64,000 nucleotides of DNA, from NCBI RefSeq assembly GCF_028464145.1, contig NZ_JAQPCG010000007.1, positions 124,001 through 188,000 of the forward strand, in the 5' to 3' direction. Both the position numbers and the translations under genes were made by a program. Origin of the DNA: Maribacter sp. PR1 (GTDB lineage: Bacteria; Bacteroidota; Bacteroidia; Flavobacteriales; Flavobacteriaceae). The notes under the pieces were generated by a model. That model ran no database searches. It was not told the DNA's origin and saw nothing but the letters and a program-made list of their open reading frames with translations. Shown piece by piece: positions 56,350 to 64,000 of the stretch; position 1 is the first letter of the stretch; the number at the start of each line of letters is the position of its first letter.

Positions 56350-58548
56350 ATGCCAAAAACCCTATTTCTTTCCGCTGTTCTAATTTTTGCCACTGTTGCA
56401 TTTTCACAAAAAGAGCGCAAGACTTTTTTGGTGAAAAAGATTTCGGAAAGCATTATCGCTGATGGTAATTTAGATGAGCCTATTTGGGAAATGGCAGATA
56501 TCGCCAGTGAGTTTTGGGAATATTTTCCGACAGATTCCATACAAGCAAGAAAACAATCTCAAATAAAAATTCTTTATGATGACAAAAATTTATATATAGG
56601 CATCAAAGCCTATTCAAGCGGAAAGAATTATGCTACCCAATCACTACAGCGCGATTTTAGAGGTAGCGGAAGTGATAGTTTTTCTCTAGTTTTCGACACC
56701 TTTAATGATGGTACCAACGCTTTTTTATTTGGGATAAACCCTTATGGTGTTCGTCGTGAAGCACTCGTTGCAAACGGTGGCACCGGCCAAGATGACTTTA
56801 ATCTCTCTTGGGACGTAAAGTGGAAAGGAGATGCTAAAATATATGACGATTATTTTACCGCCGAAATGATTATTCCGCTCACCTCTTTAAAATTTGAGGA
56901 AGGTGCCACCAAATGGCGGTTTAATAGTTATCGTATTGAAACGCAATCTAACGAACGAAGTTCTTGGACAAGAATTCCACAAAATCAGCAGATATACAAT
57001 CTTGCCTTTATGGGAGATATGGTCTTTGAAAAACCCTTGGGTAAATCAAGAACACCATTGGCATTAATACCCTATGTAAATGGTATCACGGCAAGAGACT
57101 TTGATAGCGGAGAGAACCTAGATAACATTAAGGTAGGGGCTGATGCCAAAATATCAATAGGTAATAGCTTAAATCTTGACTTGACACTAAACCCTGATTT
57201 CTCTACGGTAGAGGTAGATAATTTTATAACCAACCTGACCCGTTTCGAAGTTGCGCTGCCAGAGCGACGTCAATTTTTTATAGATAATAATGATCTATTT
57301 GCAAGTTTTGGAGATGGTTTTGATGTGAGCCCATTTTTCTCTAGACGCATCGGAATAGCTCAAGATACAGTGGGAAATACTATTGAAAACAACCTTATTG
57401 GAGGGGTGCGTCTAAGTGGTAAAGTTACAAATGACCTTAGGATTGGTGTACTGAACATTCAGACTGCAGAAGACCTAGAGAACGAAATACCTTCTAACAA
57501 CAACACCATGCTCGCTTTCCAGCAACGTGTATTTTCTCGTTCTAACATTGGAGCATTCTTTATTAATAAGCAATCTTTTAAAGATTATAATTTTTCCGAA
57601 CCTAGTGATGCGTATAATCGAGTTTTGGGTATTGACTATAATCTTGCCTCCAAAAACAATACATGGAACGGAAAAATTTTCACCCATAAATCGTTCCAGC
57701 CAGGAGACAATGCCGGTAATTTTGCTTCTGGGGTCTCTATACGTTACAATACTAGAAAATTTAGCGTATTTTCCAAAAGTATATTTATAGACGAAGATTT
57801 TCGTTCCGATTTAGGTTTTGTTCGTAGAACCGACATCTTTAAGCAAATATTAAGTATTGAACGTGTATTTTGGCCAAGAAAAGGAATTGTCCAAAACCAC
57901 TCAATTCAATTTTTTCCCAATATCAGATGGAGTCCAAGCAGGAATTTCCAAAATACTGATTATGATTTTCGAGGCCGATATGAGATACAGTTTAACAACC
58001 AATCTCAAGCCAGAATTGAGTTTACCAATACCTATACTTATTTATTCGACGATTTTGACCCCACTGGTACGGAAGGAGCTATTCCTTTGCCAGGAGAACT
58101 AGAATACCACTATAATAACGCTGAACTCGGATATCAGTCCGATCAACGAAAACTCTTTTCTTATAATATTCGGTCAACAGTAGGGAGGTTTTTCAATGGA
58201 AATCGATTCTCGCTAGAAGGCCGTATGGTAATGCGTTTTCAACCTAAAGCACTATTATCCATGACATTCAATTATGATCAAATAGATTTACCAGAGCCAT
58301 TTCCCAGTGCTGCTATTTGGTTGATAAGCCCTAAAATCGATATTACTTTTAGTAAGTCCCTTTTCTGGTCTACCTTAGTACAATACAGTAACCAAAGGGA
58401 TAACCTGGGTATCAATTCCAGATTACAATGGCGATTTGCTCCTTTGTCCGACCTTTTTCTTGTTTATAATGACAATTATTCGGTGAGTATTATTGAACCC
58501 AAGTTCCGTTCCATCAACCTAAAATTGAGCTACTGGTTAAACATTTAA
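56350..58548 (+). CDS. DUF5916 outer-membrane protein with a CBM9-like domain, copy B
   Basis: 732 residues, signal peptide (1-20), same domain order and the same C-terminal strand as copy A. Identical blocks include LVFDTFNDGTNAFLFG, NPYGVRREA/V, TNLTRFEV and SNQRDNLGINSRLQWRFAPL (one residue differs in copy A), so the pair arose by tandem duplication. It lies 20 bases after copy A and one base before the HAD phosphatase gene, so all three should be one transcript. Confidence 0.9.
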   Translation: MPKTLFLSAVLIFATVAFSQKERKTFLVKKISESIIADGNLDEPIWEMADIASEFWEYFPTDSIQARKQSQIKILYDDKNLYIGIKAYSSGKNYATQSLQRDFRGSGSDSFSLVFDTFNDGTNAFLFGINPYGVRREALVANGGTGQDDFNLSWDVKWKGDAKIYDDYFTAEMIIPLTSLKFEEGATKWRFNSYRIETQSNERSSWTRIPQNQQIYNLAFMGDMVFEKPLGKSRTPLALIPYVNGITARDFDSGENLDNIKVGADAKISIGNSLNLDLTLNPDFSTVEVDNFITNLTRFEVALPERRQFFIDNNDLFASFGDGFDVSPFFSRRIGIAQDTVGNTIENNLIGGVRLSGKVTNDLRIGVLNIQTAEDLENEIPSNNNTMLAFQQRVFSRSNIGAFFINKQSFKDYNFSEPSDAYNRVLGIDYNLASKNNTWNGKIFTHKSFQPGDNAGNFASGVSIRYNTRKFSVFSKSIFIDEDFRSDLGFVRRTDIFKQILSIERVFWPRKGIVQNHSIQFFPNIRWSPSRNFQNTDYDFRGRYEIQFNNQSQARIEFTNTYTYLFDDFDPTGTEGAIPLPGELEYHYNNAELGYQSDQRKLFSYNIRSTVGRFFNGNRFSLEGRMVMRFQPKALLSMTFNYDQIDLPEPFPSAAIWLISPKIDITFSKSLFWSTLVQYSNQRDNLGINSRLQWRFAPLSDLFLVYNDNYSVSIIEPKFRSINLKLSYWLNI

Positions 58549-58549
58549 T

Positions 58550-59356
58550 ATGAAGTACAAAATGCTATGTTCGGATTTGGACGGAACACTACTCGCTACC
58601 AAAAGTGATGTTTCCGAGTATACGATTTCACAAATTAAAAGAATAAAACAACATGTCCGAGTGGTTTTGGTTTCCGCTAGGATGCCCAGTGCCATGTACT
58701 ATGTGCAACAGGACTTAGGTGTAATGGACCAACCTATTATTTGCTACAATGGAGCATTGGTTTTACATGGAGAAAACGAATTACACTCGGTAACCATTCC
58801 ATTAAATATTGCAAATGACATTTATAAAATCTGTAAACCACGTCATACGGATTTGGGCTTGTATGCCTTTAATAAATGGCATGTTCCCAAAACTTCTGCA
58901 AGAGTTGAAAAAGAAATAAAGTATACAAAAACCAACCCTGTTTATAAACCGACCCTAGATACCATTAGAGCTTGGGAAAATAATAAGATGCCAGGGGTAC
59001 ATAAAATTATGCTCATGGGAACCAAGGAGACGGCGGATGAAATAATGCCCTTGCTACAAAATAGGTTTACAGAGGATTTAAACCTATATCGATCCAATGA
59101 TACCCTGATAGAAATAGCTCCCAAAACTGTATCCAAATTAACGGCTATTCAAAAATTACTTTTATCTGACCAGCGACTAGAAGATGTAATTGCATTTGGT
59201 GATAATTATAATGATATGGATATGTTGGAAAATGTAGGATATGGAGTGGCCGTATCCAATGGAAGGGAAGAGGTTAAGAAAATCGCAAATTTTGTAACTG
59301 CTAAAAATACAGAGAATGGAGTTGCCCAGTTCATTGAACATCATATACATATTTAA
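58550..59356 (+). CDS. Cof-type HAD-IIB family phosphatase
   Basis: 268 residues. HAD motif I is DLDGTLL (nucleophile Asp), motif II is in LVSARMPSAM, and motifs III/IV are in IAFGDNYNDMDML. The type C2b cap is present. Cof-type enzymes hydrolyse phosphosugars, flavin mononucleotide and similar small phosphates; the substrate is not predictable. It begins one base after the second DUF5916 gene and precedes the DUF819 gene, which has its own promoter. Confidence 0.93.
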   Translation: MKYKMLCSDLDGTLLATKSDVSEYTISQIKRIKQHVRVVLVSARMPSAMYYVQQDLGVMDQPIICYNGALVLHGENELHSVTIPLNIANDIYKICKPRHTDLGLYAFNKWHVPKTSARVEKEIKYTKTNPVYKPTLDTIRAWENNKMPGVHKIMLMGTKETADEIMPLLQNRFTEDLNLYRSNDTLIEIAPKTVSKLTAIQKLLLSDQRLEDVIAFGDNYNDMDMLENVGYGVAVSNGREEVKKIANFVTAKNTENGVAQFIEHHIHI

Positions 59357-59357
59357 G

Positions 59358-59365
59358 TATATTTG
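59358..59365 (+). promoter_or_regulatory. -7 element of the DUF819 gene
   Basis: TATATTTG fits TAnnTTTG, 23 bases before ATG 59389; a TTG at 59334-59336 lies about two bases further than the usual -33 spacing. Confidence 0.58.
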
Positions 59366-59388
59366 GACAACCACCTCAAGCAATAATT

Positions 59389-60663
59389 ATGGAAAACGCA
59401 ATGGACCAACCCTTAATTGTTAATGATACTGTTGTATTTGGTCTGTTGGCTCTTGCTCTTGGTTTTATATTTTATACGTCCAGTTTAAAAAGCGGCTTTT
59501 GGCAAAAATTCTATTCCTTTGTGCCTGCCGTGCTAATGTGTTATCTATTACCTGCGTTAATGGCCAGTTCCGGACTGATTTCCGATGAAATATCAAACCT
59601 GTATTTCATGGCAAGTAGGTATTTATTGCCTGCAGCTTTGGTCTTAATGACCCTTAGTATTGACCTAAAAGCCATTAGTAATCTTGGTTCCAAAGCTTTG
59701 ATTATGTTTTTAACGGGAAGTTTTGGAATTATTATCGGAGGTCCAATAGCGATTCTATTAGTTTCCATTTTTTCTCCGGAGACCGTTGGGGGAAGTGATT
59801 TTGATGCTGTTTGGAGAGGACTTGCAACTATTGCAGGAAGTTGGATCGGAGGTGGTGCAAACCAAGCTGCTATGCTTGAAATTTTTAAGTATAACCCCGA
59901 AAAGTATGGTGGTATGGTACTTATAGATATCGTTGTAGCCAATATTTGGATGGCCATTATTTTACTTGGTGTCGGTAAAACAAATAAGATTGATAAATGG
60001 TTAAAGGCCGATACATCAGCCATTGAAACACTTAAGATTAAAGTAACCGAGTTTACTAAAAAAATTACACGTGTCCCTACGCTAAAGGACTACATGATTA
60101 TGCTTTGCCTCGCCTTCTCAGCAGTTGGTATTTCACATTTTTTTGGAGATTATATAAGCAACTACTTAACGACTAGTTTTGAAGCAGTAAGTGATAAAAA
60201 AAGTTTTCTCTCCTTTTTAGGCTCAAGTTTCTTTTGGATGGTGGTTTTATCTACCTGTGCCGGCATTATCATGTCCTTTACGAAAGCTAAAAATTATGAA
60301 GGTGCAGGTGCCAGCAAAATTGGAGGAATGTTCATTTACATCCTTGTTGCCACCATAGGTATGAAAATGGATCTTGGAAAAGTACTTGAGAACCCTGGAC
60401 TCATAGCCATTGGGTTTATTTGGATTTCAATTCACGCGCTACTGCTTATAATTGTGGCCAAGCTAATTAAAGCTCCCTATTTCTTTTTGGCAGTGGGTAG
60501 CCAAGCCAATGTCGGAGGAGCAGCTTCCGCTCCGGTAGTTGCAGCAGAATTTCACCCCTCATTAACCTCAGTTGGAGTTTTATTGGCTGTTTTGGGTTAT
60601 GTCGTGGGTACAGCAGGGGCATTGTTATGTGCTTACCTTATGGAGGTTGCATCTACTTTATAG
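59389..60663 (+). CDS. DUF819 family integral membrane protein
   Basis: 424 residues with about 12 predicted spans. The family box GSWIGGGANQAAM and the later VGSQANVGGAASAPVVAAEF are the paired glycine-rich repeats of DUF819, probably two inverted halves. It is likely a secondary transporter of unknown cargo. The gene lies after the HAD phosphatase gene and before the DUF4369 lipoprotein gene. Confidence 0.9.
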   Translation: MENAMDQPLIVNDTVVFGLLALALGFIFYTSSLKSGFWQKFYSFVPAVLMCYLLPALMASSGLISDEISNLYFMASRYLLPAALVLMTLSIDLKAISNLGSKALIMFLTGSFGIIIGGPIAILLVSIFSPETVGGSDFDAVWRGLATIAGSWIGGGANQAAMLEIFKYNPEKYGGMVLIDIVVANIWMAIILLGVGKTNKIDKWLKADTSAIETLKIKVTEFTKKITRVPTLKDYMIMLCLAFSAVGISHFFGDYISNYLTTSFEAVSDKKSFLSFLGSSFFWMVVLSTCAGIIMSFTKAKNYEGAGASKIGGMFIYILVATIGMKMDLGKVLENPGLIAIGFIWISIHALLLIIVAKLIKAPYFFLAVGSQANVGGAASAPVVAAEFHPSLTSVGVLLAVLGYVVGTAGALLCAYLMEVASTL

Positions 60664-60728
60664 TATTTACAGTTACCCACTATATTTTCTGTGAAAATTT
60701 ATTGATATTTGCCCCCTAATTTAAATTG

Positions 60729-61427
60729 ATGAAAAAACTAGCTTTTATATTGGTGACTTTGCTCTTAGTCATTTCCTGTGGTACCGATAAGGAAAAAAAT
60801 TTAGTAGTTACCGGAAAGGTAAAAGGATTAAAAAAAGGAACACTTTATCTGCAACATTTGGTAGATACTTTACTTGTTTCGGTAGATTCACTAGAAATAG
60901 ACGGTGATGGCACCTTTAACCTTACTGCAGATTTGGAAAGCCCCGAAATTTACTATCTATATCTGAACAAAAAGGACAATAATGACATTAATGATCGGAT
61001 AACTTTCTTCGCAGAACCAGGGACTATAACAATAAATACAGATTGGAATACTTTCGACACCACAGCGAAAATTTCAGGATCACCTTCTCATCAAAAGCTA
61101 GAAGAGTATAGAAAAGCGCTTTCTAACATCAATTTGAGAAATATGGAGATAATGCTAGAAGCTTCACAATCTGAAAAACCCCTGGATCAAGCCAGTATCG
61201 ATTCTTTGGAACGTATCAGTAACAGGAATACACAAAGGGGTTACGCATATTCTATCAATTTCGCATTGAACAATAAGGATTCCTATATAGCTCCCTATAT
61301 CGCATCGAAAGAAATACCGGACGCAAACATCAAGTATTTGGATTCCATTTATAGTGTACTTACCCCAGAGGTGGCCAACTCCAAATATGGAAAAGAATTG
61401 AAAGAATTGTTAGGAGAGGAAAAATAG
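60729..61427 (+). CDS. DUF4369 lipoprotein
   Basis: 232 residues from ATG 60729. The signal ends in LLVISC, so the acylated residue is a cysteine near position 17. The DUF4369 domain (about 30-135, VTGKVKGLKKGTLYL) is followed by a helical tail. In many Bacteroidota DUF4369 is followed by a thioredoxin-like domain, which this protein lacks. Exported; the function is unknown. Confidence 0.85.
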   Translation: MKKLAFILVTLLLVISCGTDKEKNLVVTGKVKGLKKGTLYLQHLVDTLLVSVDSLEIDGDGTFNLTADLESPEIYYLYLNKKDNNDINDRITFFAEPGTITINTDWNTFDTTAKISGSPSHQKLEEYRKALSNINLRNMEIMLEASQSEKPLDQASIDSLERISNRNTQRGYAYSINFALNNKDSYIAPYIASKEIPDANIKYLDSIYSVLTPEVANSKYGKELKELLGEEK

Positions 61428-61428
61428 A

Positions 61429-61451
61429 AAAGCATCCTAAAAGGATGCTTT
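61429..61451. terminator. Bidirectional hairpin
   Basis: AAAGCATCCT/AGGATGCTTT stem with a 3-base loop, between the converging DUF4369 gene and the next small gene. It can serve both. Confidence 0.82.
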
Positions 61452-61474
61452 CAAAGTTTTATAAAGGTGTTTGG

Positions 61475-61744
61475 CTAAGCCATCTTATTCAGTTGATCGA
61501 CCAATTTATTGGCTTTAGTTTCCAACTCGGACCTAACACCATTAAAATGGGCCTTTTTATTTTCAATATTGTTCTCATTTACCTTGGCAATAAGCTCGTC
61601 AAAGGTTGCAATAGCACCATCAATAATCGCCGTACCTTCTTTGGAAGGTCCACCACCATTGGTTTCCTCTACAATATAAACTCCTTCAATAATGCCGCCA
61701 AGAACATTATTTATATCTTTTTTTAAATTTTTTATACTCGCCAT
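61475..61744 (-). CDS. Small conserved hypothetical protein
   Basis: 89 residues, no family recognised. It is an amphipathic helical protein without a signal peptide or membrane span: MASIKNLKKDINNVLGGIIE, a glycine-rich turn GGGPSKEG, then a helix with VRSELETKANKLVDQLNK. A real gene is supported by an exact TATTTTTG promoter element at 61762-61769 and a terminator just past its stop. Confidence 0.78.
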   Translation of the reverse strand: MASIKNLKKDINNVLGGIIEGVYIVEETNGGGPSKEGTAIIDGAIATFDELIAKVNENNIENKKAHFNGVRSELETKANKLVDQLNKMA

Positions 61745-61761
61745 TTTTCTAATATTTTCAA

Positions 61762-61769
61762 CAAAAATA
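61762..61769 (-). promoter_or_regulatory. -7 element of the small hypothetical gene
   Basis: TATTTTTG on the minus strand fits TAnnTTTG, 17 bases before its start codon. Confidence 0.55.
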
Positions 61770-61799
61770 CAACTTTAGCTTTTGATATGAGGTACTACA

Positions 61800-62768
61800 T
61801 TATATTGTAACCTCCAATAATTTTACTCCCGTAGTATTAATTTTAATTTTCTTGCTACTTGCTGGAAGTAAAGTAGTTTCCCCTTTATTTACGATAACCT
61901 GTCCAAAATCATTTTCTATCTTAGCCTCCCCATCAACGCACATAAAAATGGTAAATGAGTCCCTTTTGAGAGTATCCTGTACCATACTTTGGGTCAAATT
62001 CAGAAAATTAGTCTTAAAATAAGGACACTGAACCATACTATTGATGGCATTACTTTCTTTGGAATAATCTACTTTAAAGTCATCCTTTTTTTTATAATCG
62101 ATAGCATCAAGGGCAAGGTCGGTGTGCAGCTCCCTTAAATTACCATCTTTATCCCTTCTATTAAAATCGAAAACCCGATAGGTAACGTCTGAAGTTTGTT
62201 GAATCTCTGCCAAAAGTACTCCCGCTCCAATGGCGTGAATTTTTCCCGTATTGATAAAAAATGTATCACCTTCCTTTACTTTTTCGTAATTCAATAAATC
62301 CAACAGAGAATCACTTTCAAGACTCTTAGCATATTCGGATTTTGTGACATCTTTGTTGAAGCCAACAATCAATTCCGCCCCAGGGTCGGCATCCATAATG
62401 TACCACATTTCCGTTTTACCAAAAGAATTATGTCGCTCTTTTGCCAACTGATCGTTAGGATGCAACTGAATGGAAAGGTCCTGCTTGGCATCTATAAACT
62501 TTATAAGAATTGGAAATTCCTTCCCAAACCGGTCCACTACACTTTTTCCCAACAATTCGTTAGGATACTTCTCAATTAGTTCTTGTAAGGAATTATCGGC
62601 CAAATCTCCGTTTGCTATCACTGAAATATCACCCTGTACAGTTGATAGCTCCCAACTTTCACCCGTAGTTTCGCTTATACTTGCTTTGCCAAAAACCTCC
62701 TTTAGTTTCTTTCCACCCCATAGTCGTTCTTTTAAAATGGGCTTAAATTTTAAGGGATATATATTCAT
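61800..62768 (-). CDS. manA: Mannose-6-phosphate isomerase, class I-like
   Basis: 322 residues. Interconverts mannose-6-phosphate and fructose-6-phosphate. The zinc site of the cupin is in SIQLHPNDQLA and the following EMWYIM; KERLWGGKKL at the N-terminus is the family opening. It is shorter than E. coli ManA but normal for the Bacteroidota type. It is isolated from the QueD-type gene by a 130-base gap with no feature seen. It feeds GDP-mannose and exopolysaccharide precursors. Confidence 0.92.
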   Translation of the reverse strand: MNIYPLKFKPILKERLWGGKKLKEVFGKASISETTGESWELSTVQGDISVIANGDLADNSLQELIEKYPNELLGKSVVDRFGKEFPILIKFIDAKQDLSIQLHPNDQLAKERHNSFGKTEMWYIMDADPGAELIVGFNKDVTKSEYAKSLESDSLLDLLNYEKVKEGDTFFINTGKIHAIGAGVLLAEIQQTSDVTYRVFDFNRRDKDGNLRELHTDLALDAIDYKKKDDFKVDYSKESNAINSMVQCPYFKTNFLNLTQSMVQDTLKRDSFTIFMCVDGEAKIENDFGQVIVNKGETTLLPASSKKIKINTTGVKLLEVTI

Positions 62769-62898
62769 TCGGATTGTCTTTTTAGAGTAAAACTAAAATA
62801 ATACTTTAAACTATGATTTATTTAAAGTATAACCAGCCATTTAGTGTCGTTGGGTGTCCTTTTTAGACCTTTTAATGGTTTAAAGCTGCTAAACAAGA

Positions 62899-63306
62899 CT
62901 ATCCTGAATATGTGACAAAATTTCTAGGAGTTTCGTATAACACTACTTCTAAATCATTATCCTCATCAATATGTGGCCTTAATTTATTCCAAATAACGAC
63001 AACAATATTTTCCGCCGTAGGATTCAATTCTTTAAATTCTGGAACTTCTAGATTCAAGTTTTTATGATCAAAGGCATCTTCTACTTCATCCTTAATTAAA
63101 TCCTTAAGGACCTTCATATCGATTACGAATCCAGTCTCAGGGTCAATTTCACCAAATACGCTTACCACCAATTCATAATTGTGCCCATGAAAATTTGGAT
63201 TGTTGCACTTTCCAAAAACAGTGTTGTTCTTGGCATCTTCCCAATCGGGCCTATAGAGTCTATGTGCGGCATTGAAATGCGCTTTCCTACTAACCTTAAC
63301 TTTCAT
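62899..63306 (-). CDS. 6-carboxy-tetrahydropterin synthase-type protein (QueD family)
   Basis: 135 residues from ATG 63306. The zinc histidines are in FNAAHRL and HGHNYEL, and the catalytic cysteine is in FGKCNNPNFHGHNY. DHKNLN and YETPRNFV are also kept. QueD makes the pterin precursor of queuosine; a PTPS-like relative is possible, since queC and queE are not in the window. It overlaps the idi stop by 11 bases, which implies cotranscription. An earlier TTG start is not preferred. Confidence 0.9.
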   Translation of the reverse strand: MKVKVSRKAHFNAAHRLYRPDWEDAKNNTVFGKCNNPNFHGHNYELVVSVFGEIDPETGFVIDMKVLKDLIKDEVEDAFDHKNLNLEVPEFKELNPTAENIVVVIWNKLRPHIDEDNDLEVVLYETPRNFVTYSG

Positions 63307-63835
63307 TTTCAACTAGGTTATCCATTAAATACTGATAAAACTTCTCAAAAATAATCTTAAACCAGGCGGTATAGATTTCGGGGTTTTCAACCATGTCTGC
63401 CTTAACCTTACTCGGAGCCATCCATTTCCAATCAGCAACCTCGTCCCTGTTGATTTTTGGCTGGTCGCTGTAATAACCAATCATTACATGGTCAAATTCA
63501 TGCTCTGTAAGTCCATTATCGAACGGAGCCTTGTATATAAAAGAGAACAGTTCTTTTAAATCTGTTTCAAAGCCCATTTCTTCTTGTAACCTTCTCCTCC
63601 CTGCCTCAATATTGGATTCGCCCACTCGTTGATGACTACAACAGGTATTGGTCCATAACTGGGGCGAGTGGTATTTATGGGATGCCCTTTGCTGCAACAT
63701 GATTTCGTTCCTATTGTTTAAAACGAAAACCGAGAATGCTCTATGGAGTTCTGCCTTTTCATGTGCTTCCATTTTTGGCATTGTACCTATCGGCTCGTCA
63801 TTATTATTTACTAGAATTACTTCTTCTTCCTTCAT
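63296..63835 (-). CDS. idi: Isopentenyl-diphosphate delta-isomerase, type I
   Basis: 179 residues from ATG 63835. Interconverts IPP and DMAPP for isoprenoids. The Nudix-fold enzyme has the catalytic cysteine in TNTCCSHQ and the catalytic glutamate in EHEFDHV, with RRLQEEMGF as the Nudix-like helix. It is upstream of the QueD-type gene. A frame extending 27 bases further upstream is less likely than the ATG at MKEEEVILV. Confidence 0.94.
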   Translation of the reverse strand: MKEEEVILVNNNDEPIGTMPKMEAHEKAELHRAFSVFVLNNRNEIMLQQRASHKYHSPQLWTNTCCSHQRVGESNIEAGRRRLQEEMGFETDLKELFSFIYKAPFDNGLTEHEFDHVMIGYYSDQPKINRDEVADWKWMAPSKVKADMVENPEIYTAWFKIIFEKFYQYLMDNLVENES

Positions 63836-63919
63836 ATATGTAAAAATAAGGCCTTTGAACAATTCTAATTGAAGCCTTTAGGAAAAAAATAAGAAAGAAA
63901 AGATAAAAAAGGTAAACCT

Positions 63920-64000
63920 TTAAAAGAATCTAGGCGATTTTAGATTGTTCTTTGTAGATATGAAATCGTATCTAAGTATTACTTCAAAAGAACCGTCATT
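63920..64000 (-). CDS. C-terminal end of a probable PorP/SprF-type membrane protein, 5' end outside
   Basis: Twenty-six residues are visible before the TAA, reading NDGSFEVILRYDF at the edge side and ending KSPRFF. A closing barrel strand with a terminal aromatic is typical of outer-membrane proteins, and the SPRFF end resembles PorP/SprF proteins of the type IX secretion system. With so few residues this is a tentative call. The gene reads toward idi in the same direction. Confidence 0.5.
   Translation of the reverse strand, partial: NDGSFEVILRYDFISTKNNLKSPRFF

Noticed and set aside
59541-60023. 160-codon antisense frame inside the DUF819 gene
   Set aside because: It is a codon shadow of a clearly recognised membrane protein gene, with no promoter of its own.
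63960-64000. Plus-strand start MKSYLSITSKEPS at the right edge
   Set aside because: The minus-strand reading gives a plausible outer-membrane C-terminus ending at a stop codon, while this one has no promoter element in front of it.

Overview
The window is about 64 kb of chromosome from a member of the Flavobacteriaceae (Bacteroidota). The evidence is the AT-rich sequence, the many promoters with the Bacteroidota -7 element TAnnTTTG, and the gene content: four FAS1 domains in one surface protein, BshC (bacillithiol), the rpmB-rpmG-DUF4295-ftsY block, DUF5916 barrels, a LysM/type-1 binding-protein fusion, and a C-terminal fragment resembling PorP/SprF at the right edge. The genus cannot be told from the sequence. 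No rRNA, tRNA, transposase, prophage or CRISPR array was seen, so this looks like core chromosome with a few accessory blocks.

Layout. 1-6 kb: the 3' part of a fasciclin-repeat gene converges on the minus-strand run DUF3820-pyrG-yidC. 6-13 kb: a Tat-exported TIM-barrel isomerase-like protein, a small lipoprotein, then the minus-strand run guaA-LysM protein-OsmC-DUF922. 13-25 kb: flavin oxidase-like protein, PLP decarboxylase, bshC, M14 peptidase, rimO, serine hydrolase, DmpA-type peptidase and a lipoprotein amidase. 25-34 kb: DUF2911 and ftsY, ribosomal proteins L28 and L33 with DUF4295, the exonuclease-FAH-Hpt-cinA operon, an outer-membrane barrel candidate, a 2-oxoacid dehydrogenase E2 and recR. 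34-44 kb: a sodium/solute symporter, a CoA-binding protein, fabH, a TetR-AarF pair, htpG, and an inositol oxygenase paired with a second symporter. 44-50 kb: an ECF sigma factor with a probable anti-sigma partner, a divergent DUF6249 membrane protein, MOSC-DoxX, AraC-alkB and a TIGR03643 protein. 50-64 kb: S1/P1 nuclease, PBP1A, an SPFH protein with a tiny ribbon-helix-helix partner, two tandem DUF5916 genes, HAD phosphatase, DUF819, a DUF4369 lipoprotein, then manA, a QueD-type enzyme, idi and the edge fragment.

Three signals stand out. First, the sigma-factor locus has two divergent, mirror-image promoters of the form TGTAAC-N17-CGTC, one for the sigma operon and one for the DUF6249 gene, which implies autoregulation and a matched target. 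Second, a hairpin-linked element of about 90-100 bp with an exact 13-base core occurs three times in gene deserts (12.93, 13.06 and 39.58 kb). It reads best as a short minus-strand unit ending in a terminator. Third, a palindromic site sits just upstream of the SPFH/ribbon-helix-helix pair. Most other genes are ordinary housekeeping. Several start codons were moved from the longest reading frame on the evidence of promoters, signal peptides or family starts.
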